From: Lepidurus packardi
Lineage: Eukaryota; Arthropoda; Branchiopoda; Notostraca; Triopsidae
NCBI GenBank assembly: GCA_023053545.1
Contig: JAKZAN010000001.1
Span: 12,912,024 to 12,976,023, forward strand
DNA: 64,000 bases
Direction of reading: 5' to 3'
Position 1 is the stretch's first letter; each line of letters opens with the position of its first letter. Made by a program: the position numbers and the translations under genes. The notes under the pieces were generated by a model, which was not told the DNA's origin, did not search any database, and saw only the letters and a program-made list of their open reading frames with translations. Below, piece after piece: positions 60,001 to 64,000 of this stretch.

Positions 60001-63000
60001 TTGCCCGAATACAAAACTGCAGCTTTGCCCAAATCGAATTTCGTCGTGTCCCATTACGGCACCTTCAAATCTTGCTGGGACTGGCTCATGCTAATTGCTA
60101 CTTTCTATGTGGCCGTAATTGTGCCCTATAATGCTGCCTTTTTACAGCAAGATCGCTCTTCATTAATCGGGGACGTGCTGGTGGAGGTGCTTTTCATTCT
60201 AGGTATAATATATTTCTACTTTCTACCTGACACAGGGAGAAAAGAAAACAAAAAAGCAAAAAGTCTCATGTAGAGAAATTTTAAGAAGAAATTAACCCCC
60301 AAACTTTATAACGTTAGATGTGCTCCTGAATTTCCGTACGACTTTCGTCAATAGAAAGGGTGAAGTAGTGAGCAATCCAAAAGCTATTGCGATACATTAC
60401 TTACGAAGTTGGTTCGTCGTTGACATGCTATCTGCGTTGCCCTTTGACACACTCTTGGCGACTAGCATTTACCAAGGGGTAAGTTCAAACACTCCTCTCT
60501 CCTTTAATAACGAATCGTGTTTGAGCGTACATGTTAACTCAAAGACGCTAGTATAAACACACACACACCATATACACGTTTTAATCACGAAAACAAGGAC
60601 TTGCAAAGAACCGACACGTTAGGTTACTATGGTATGCTTTCCAATGAGAACCCTTTCTAATCCTTTCCTTCGCTGATAAAATAGATAAAAGCCTTGTTTT
60701 ACGTTGCTTCATCTTTGGTATATCACAGATTTTCAAACAGTGAAAATATAATACAAAACGTTTATTGATAACTGTACAATTAAATATTGTGGTACTTTTA
60801 TGCCAATAAAGAGTTGTAGAATATAAGAAATTTTTTACAGTGATGATACTAGGTACTGCAATAGCTTCCAAACATAATATGCGAAGAAATAGCCCTTGAA
60901 ATAAGACTTGATAAACTATATTTCTTAATTTCTTTTTTGTTTTGCTTGGTGTATTTTTAGGATGTTTCTCATATTCACCTCCTCAAACTGTTCAGATTGA
61001 TCAGGCTAGCGCGATTACTGCAGAAACTGGAGCGTTACGCTCAATACTCGGCTATGGTTCTAACGCTTCTAATGCTCGTCTTCACCTTGGTCGCTCACTG
61101 GCTAGCATGCATCTGGTACTTGATTGCCGAAAGAGATAAAGCCTTGCACGGAGATGATTGGAACCTTGGTAAAAAAAAACTAATAAAAATACGAAAAAAA
61201 ATAACTGAGTAATTGAAAAGAAAAAAATAACTGAAATTAACTATTTTCCCTCATTTTTTGGTAACGATCAGGCTGGTTGCATATACTGGCTGAACGAATG
61301 AATGTGTCCGTAACTAACGTGTCTCTGTCAGACTCGTACTTGACAGCTCTTTACTTCACTTGCTCCAGTTTGACCTCCGTAGGCTTTGGAAACGTCTCGG
61401 CGAATACGGGACTGGAGAAAGTGTTTTCCATTTGCACCATGCTGATTGGAGGTAAATAGGTCTAATATGCAATTAGGAATTCCTCTCGGCCTTTCACTTA
61501 ACAACTCGTAATGATGGACTTTCCTCCTTTTTTGTCAAAATTTATTTCACAGCACTAATGCATGCTGCTGTATTTGGCAATGTAACAGCTATTATTCAAC
61601 GCATGTATCTTCGGCGATCTTTATACCAGTCACGTTGGCGAGACCTGAAAGACTTTATTGGGCTCCACCAAATTCCGCGGCAACTCAAGCAGCGAATGGA
61701 AGACTACTTCCAAACCATGTGGTCGCTCCATCACGGTATCGACGTTCATGAAGTATAATGATCATAATACTTTTTTCTTTTCTTTAAAAAAAAAAGTCTG
61801 AATGCCTTCTTTTTTATGATCTTTTTTATGTTCCTTTCTCTCCTGTTAGGTTCTGCGCGAATTCCCCGAAGAACTACGTGGAGACATTTGCATGCATCTT
61901 CACCGGGAGGTCTTACAACTGCCACTCTTTGAGTTGGCCTCCCAAGGCTGTCTTAAATTGCTTTCCGAACACATCAAAGCCAACTTTTGCGCGCCTGGAG
62001 AGTATCTGCTACATCGGGGCGATGCTTTACACTATATTTACTATTTGTGCAACGGGTCTATGGAAGTTGTCCAGAATGACATGGTGGTAGCCATTTTAGG
62101 TATTAACTTTGGATGTGTAATACTAAGGGTAGAACTGGTTGTTAATTCTGTATTTCTGCTCCCAGGCAAGGGCGATTTGGTGGGTTCTGACATTAATATT
62201 CATTTAGCGGAAGGAGGCGTGGGAGACATTGTAGTGCGTTCGAGTAGCGACGTGCGGGCGTTGACGTACTGCGACCTCAAAAGCATATCCATCACGGGTT
62301 TACTAGAAGTACTGCGTTTATACCCGGAATTCCAAGAGCAATTCGCGACGGACATTCAGCATGACCTCACATTTAACCTACGAGATGGCTACGAAGCGGA
62401 AGTAAAAACTTAACTTGAATCTATAAAAGGGAACCAAAACCGAGCTAAAAACGAGGTGACATTGCCCCAGGACTTGGAAGAATGCCAAATGAAATCGCAA
62501 ACATTGCCTTCAATTAGTGAAGACGACGAAGGGACAATTGATGGATCGAGAACGCCTTCGCCTGGATCCCCCAAATGCGCAAGCCCATTGATCAACCTCA
62601 AGCAGTAACAAACAGCCATGCAGAAATAATTCTTTTTACTGGGCTTTTATCAACAGTTATAACTCTATAAACGTCTTTTCCCCCTCAATTTGGGGCGTTC
62701 TTTTGTTGCAAATTACAGATCTGCAGATGAGTCAACGAGCTCCAAACCTAGTTTACTGCCGTGCCAGAAATCCAGCAAAAGTAGGGAGCTTTTATTGCTG
62801 AGACCAATCCTGGGTTGGCCGCCAGCGCAAGCCAGATCAATGGAATTCCTGAACGTGGAAGTGGATCATACCCGTACGAGCGTTGAGCGCTTAGATCATC
62901 AAGTCACCGTTCTGCAGCAAGACATTGGAAGCTTAGGGCATGAGGTAAGGCTTAAACGCCAAGTTTTAAAAATGGAATTGAGTACTTGTTCTTTCATTCT

Positions 63001-63883
63001 GCATTGGCTCTTGCAGGTGCGCAGTACTTTAAGCAGTTTACAAAAGCTTCAATGTGAATTGCACGCCTCCATAACCTTATGGAACGGCTTCGAGGAAAAA
63101 GGGACCCAAACCGAGTCCTGCACTGGTACGGAAAAGACGATTTCACCCACCAGGGACGTTAAAACTGAAGATGCAAGTGCTTTGAACAAAGCTAGTGCGT
63201 CTCTAACGGAACCTGTACGCTCGCCGCCGAGAGCCGAATCTTTCCAGAACATTTCTCCGCCAAGTTCGCAAAGATTGTCCAGTGAGCTAACTTGGAGCAG
63301 TCAATCTCTACCCATTGAAACGACTCAGCATCATGTGCCGACCACCCCACCTCATATGGATGAACGACCGAGTTCTGCCCATCGAGAAAAAGCGCTCATT
63401 TACCCGCAAGTGCTAATCAACGGACTCCCTACTGAAGTGTCCGAGGTAATTGAAAGCACCAAAGTTAACCAGCGGAGGATGTCTAACCCGATCATCAAAA
63501 ACCACGGCAGCAATAGCTCGACGGGAATGACTAGGCCGAAATGTGCCAAGAAAGTTACCATTGGAGACGGAGAGGTCGTCCGATACCCGTCTCAGGACGC
63601 AGTGACCAAAATGGCCCCGGATTACTTCCAGAAGCAGCAATACTATTCAGCTACAGATATTCACAACCCCCTCAAACCCATTTGTAACAATAAACGGGAT
63701 GTTAAGGAGCCCTTGGGCAAGAACAAGCCTTTCCCATTCATGTTTCCTGATAACTGGTTAGTGCCCAGAACGCAGCCCGCAACTTTATCTGATTCCAAAG
63801 AGCCATTGCTGAGCCCCTGTCCGAGTCCTAAACCAACTCCTCTGACAGAAATCACAGACCTTAGAACTGGAGGGAAAAAGTGA
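57087..63883 (+). CDS. Elk: Elk-type voltage-gated potassium channel (KCNH8-like)
   Basis: An EAG-superfamily K+ channel of the plasma membrane, likely controlling excitability. Fourteen exons: 57087-57162, 57934-58167, 59541-59687, 59759-59895, 59971-60202, 60318-60478, 60961-61168, 61272-61451, 61553-61752, 61850-62099, 62166-62401, 62471-62604, 62719-62944 and 63017-63883; 1095 aa (human KCNH8 1107). The N-terminal PAS cap starts [19 protein letters not shown], nearly identical to vertebrate Elk. PAS domain exons follow. S1-S6 include the S4 segment [16 protein letters not shown], selectivity filter SVGFGN, and S6. The C-linker/cyclic-nucleotide-binding-homology domain has [15 protein letters not shown] and a [15 protein letters not shown] block. 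A disordered Ser/Pro-rich tail with LPSISEDDE follows, then a coiled-coil segment ([14 protein letters not shown]). The turret before the pore is shorter than in human KCNH8. Confidence 0.95.
57163..57933 (+). other. Intron 1 of the Elk gene
   Basis: 771 bp between the PAS-cap exon and the PAS exon. Antisense open frames of 60-137 codons overlap the PAS-cap exon and are shadows. No other feature is seen. Confidence 0.6.
58168..59540 (+). other. Intron 2 of the Elk gene (1.4 kb) with repeats
   Basis: The longest intron of this gene. It contains a repeat cluster at 58500-58625 (described separately). No exon is recognisable. Confidence 0.6.
58530..58605. repeat. Direct and inverted repeats in Elk intron 2
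   Basis: CACAGTA(TA/CT)TAGGTTT occurs three times in direct orientation, the last at 58574-58588. It is followed after two bases by the exact inverse complement AACCTATATACTGTG (58591-58605), forming a 15-bp-arm hairpin. Confidence 0.85.
62945..63016 (+). other. Stop-free 72-bp intron in Elk
   Basis: Starts GTAAGG, ends CTCTTGCAG, is a multiple of three and has no in-frame stop, so an ORF scan runs through it. Removing it joins LGHE to [10 protein letters not shown] and keeps the coiled-coil heptads. Retention would add 24 residues. Confidence 0.75.
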
Positions 63884-63976
63884 CTTTTCAAATTGCATTT
63901 CAGTGCCAAGATTTTTTGTTTCTTTTTACTTTATCGAAAAAGGATTCTATGCTGACCCTTTTACATTATTATGCGA

Positions 63977-63982
63977 AATAAA
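63977..63982 (+). terminator. Poly(A) signal of the Elk gene
   Basis: AATAAA about 95 bp after the Elk stop codon. Cleavage would fall at or just past the window edge. Confidence 0.6.
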
Positions 63983-64000
63983 ACTGCTGAAATCTGAAAG

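Noticed and set aside
62430..62470. Acceptor at 62430 for the twelfth Elk exon
   Set aside because: It would put the TGA at 62457-62459 in frame; the acceptor ending at 62470 keeps the frame and gives LPSISEDDE.

Overview
The window is 64 kb of animal nuclear DNA, about 40% GC by eye. It holds spliced genes with many short introns (mostly 50-90 bp, GT-AG), genes on both strands, and TATA boxes. The mix of genes points to an arthropod with a compact genome: an insect/crustacean-type LUBEL linear-ubiquitin ligase, an Elk-type potassium channel, missing-in-metastasis, and scattered TTAGGTTA motifs. A branchiopod (Daphnia-like) crustacean would fit, but the species cannot be fixed from the sequence. 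No bacterial, viral or CRISPR feature was seen. All products were assigned by hand translation and remembered family motifs; no database search was run.

Layout, left to right: 3' end of meckelin/TMEM67 (+, cut by the window edge); an orphan class A GPCR (+); an alpha-carbonic anhydrase (+, with a 34-bp first coding exon); exosome subunit EXOSC7/RRP42 (-), head to head with mitochondrial ribosomal protein uS17m/MRPS17 (+); the RNA polymerase II CTD phosphatase FCP1/CTDP1 (-), tail to tail with MRPS17; a secreted leucine-rich-repeat protein (+); the LUBEL/HOIP-like RBR E3 ligase in about 21 coding exons (+); a beta-tubulin (-); an RMDN1-like TPR protein (-); MTSS1/missing-in-metastasis (-, about 16 kb with a 9-kb intron); two tandem MARVEL four-pass membrane proteins (+) with an unrecognised two-exon ORF between them; and an Elk-type (KCNH8-like) voltage-gated K+ channel (+).

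Most gene models were rebuilt exon by exon, and the phases close: carbonic anhydrase 264 aa, EXOSC7 291 aa, MRPS17 163 aa, CTDP1 847 aa, LRR protein 554 aa, LUBEL about 2354 aa, beta-tubulin 447 aa, RMDN1 304 aa, MTSS1 1013 aa, MARVEL 181 and 163 aa, Elk 1095 aa. There is no operon logic; neighbours are mostly unrelated housekeeping and signalling genes. Linked pairs are the EXOSC7/MRPS17 shared promoter interval and the tandem MARVEL duplicates. Two genes act on the cytoskeleton (MTSS1 at actin/membrane, beta-tubulin), and RMDN-family proteins are reported to associate with microtubules.

No clearly new molecular system was found. The most interesting leads are: the unrecognised two-exon ORF that can splice in frame onto the second MARVEL gene; a possible RBR-less short LUBEL isoform; a perfect 20-bp-arm hairpin in a LUBEL intron; stop-free 3n introns in three genes; a poison-exon candidate and paired CRE-like sites inside MTSS1 introns; uORFs ending in a TGATG overlap on the LRR gene; and a Tyr in place of the proton-shuttle His in the carbonic anhydrase.
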